A stretch of DNA of 6,785 bases from Chloroflexota bacterium. GTDB lineage: Bacteria > Chloroflexota > Anaerolineae > B4-G1 > SLSP01. The notes under the pieces are model-generated. The model ran no database searches, was not told the DNA's origin, and was given only the letters and a program-made list of their open reading frames with translations. Both the position numbers and the translations under genes were made by a program. The stretch is taken from positions 1 through 6,785 of the forward strand of contig JAKJAE010000152.1 in NCBI GenBank assembly GCA_022707665.1, read 5' to 3'. Below are positions 6,679 to 6,785 of the stretch, in pieces (the stretch's first letter is position 1; each line of letters opens with the position of its first letter).

Positions 6679-6706
6679 AGTATACTCTAAATAGATTAAT
6701 CCGCAA
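6679..6706 (-). promoter_or_regulatory. Putative sigma70-type promoter of the glycyl radical enzyme gene
   Basis: On the minus strand TTGCGG (6706-6701) is followed after 16 bases by TATACT (6684-6679), five of six matches to the -10 consensus. The AT-rich patch around it (about 6667-6700) stands out against the GC-rich surroundings. The predicted transcript would start near 6672, leaving a leader of about 44 bases before the ATG. The -35 match is weak (TTG only), which fits a promoter that needs an activator. Confidence 0.6.
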
Positions 6707-6707
6707 A

Positions 6708-6723
6708 CCGGAACGCGTTCCGG
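6708..6723. promoter_or_regulatory. Perfect 16-bp palindrome, possible operator
   Basis: CCGGAACGCGTTCCGG is a perfect inverted repeat one base upstream of the proposed -35 of the glycyl radical enzyme promoter. The position suits a dimeric transcription factor acting on that promoter. The AACGCGTT centre resembles operators of sugar-responsive LacI-type regulators, but the central dinucleotide is GC rather than their usual CG, so the regulator family is a guess. The remainder to 6785 shows nothing else I can support. Confidence 0.5.
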
Positions 6724-6785
6724 GCTACCGATTGCCGATGACCACCTTGCTTGAATCTCCCGTCCTTGCTGACTCTCTGCGATGT

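Overview
The window is GC-rich, densely coding bacterial DNA with strong GGAGGT ribosome binding sites. It looks like an accessory or carbohydrate-use region of an anaerobe, because the largest complete gene encodes an oxygen-sensitive glycyl radical enzyme. The taxon cannot be fixed from the sequence. The mix of DUF608/GH116-like and compact GH20-like hydrolases would suit an uncultured polysaccharide-degrading bacterium, but that is only an impression.

Layout: (1) Positions 1-2267, + strand, hold most of a GH116/GBA2-like (DUF608) glycoside hydrolase whose N-terminus lies off the left edge. (2) Positions 2268-2524 are an unusual intergenic region built from 8-bp repeats. Six units read AAGCGAGN-like on the + strand, and about 13 units lie in the opposite orientation, so the two arms could fold together. 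(3) Positions 2525-3469, + strand, hold a compact GH20-like glycosidase. (4) Positions 3466-4310 form a REP/RAYT module: a single-strand Y1-type HUH transposase-like gene (3527-4171) flanked by three related short hairpins. Each hairpin has a GTAG or GTCG tetranucleotide at its 5' foot, and the third is inverted and carries a compensatory stem change. (5) A strong GC hairpin at 4320-4349 follows the 3' end of the right-hand gene. (6) Positions 4376-6628, - strand, hold a complete glycyl radical enzyme of unassigned subfamily with an atypical active-site cysteine motif (GCHW). (7) Positions 6629-6785 hold its upstream region: ribosome binding site, a plausible sigma70 promoter and a perfect 16-bp palindrome next to the -35.

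How the parts may work together (inference): the two + strand hydrolases probably form one sugar-processing unit, releasing monosaccharides or amino sugars from oligosaccharides. The GH20-like protein has no visible signal peptide, so it probably acts in the cytoplasm. The glycyl radical enzyme is transcribed convergently from its own, probably regulated, promoter and could act on a fermentation intermediate or sugar-derived polyol. Its radical-SAM activase is not in the window. The REP/RAYT module sits between the two convergent units and even supplies the stop codon of the GH20-like gene. The most interesting points are the REP/RAYT trio, the octanucleotide inverted arrays and the atypical glycyl radical enzyme.
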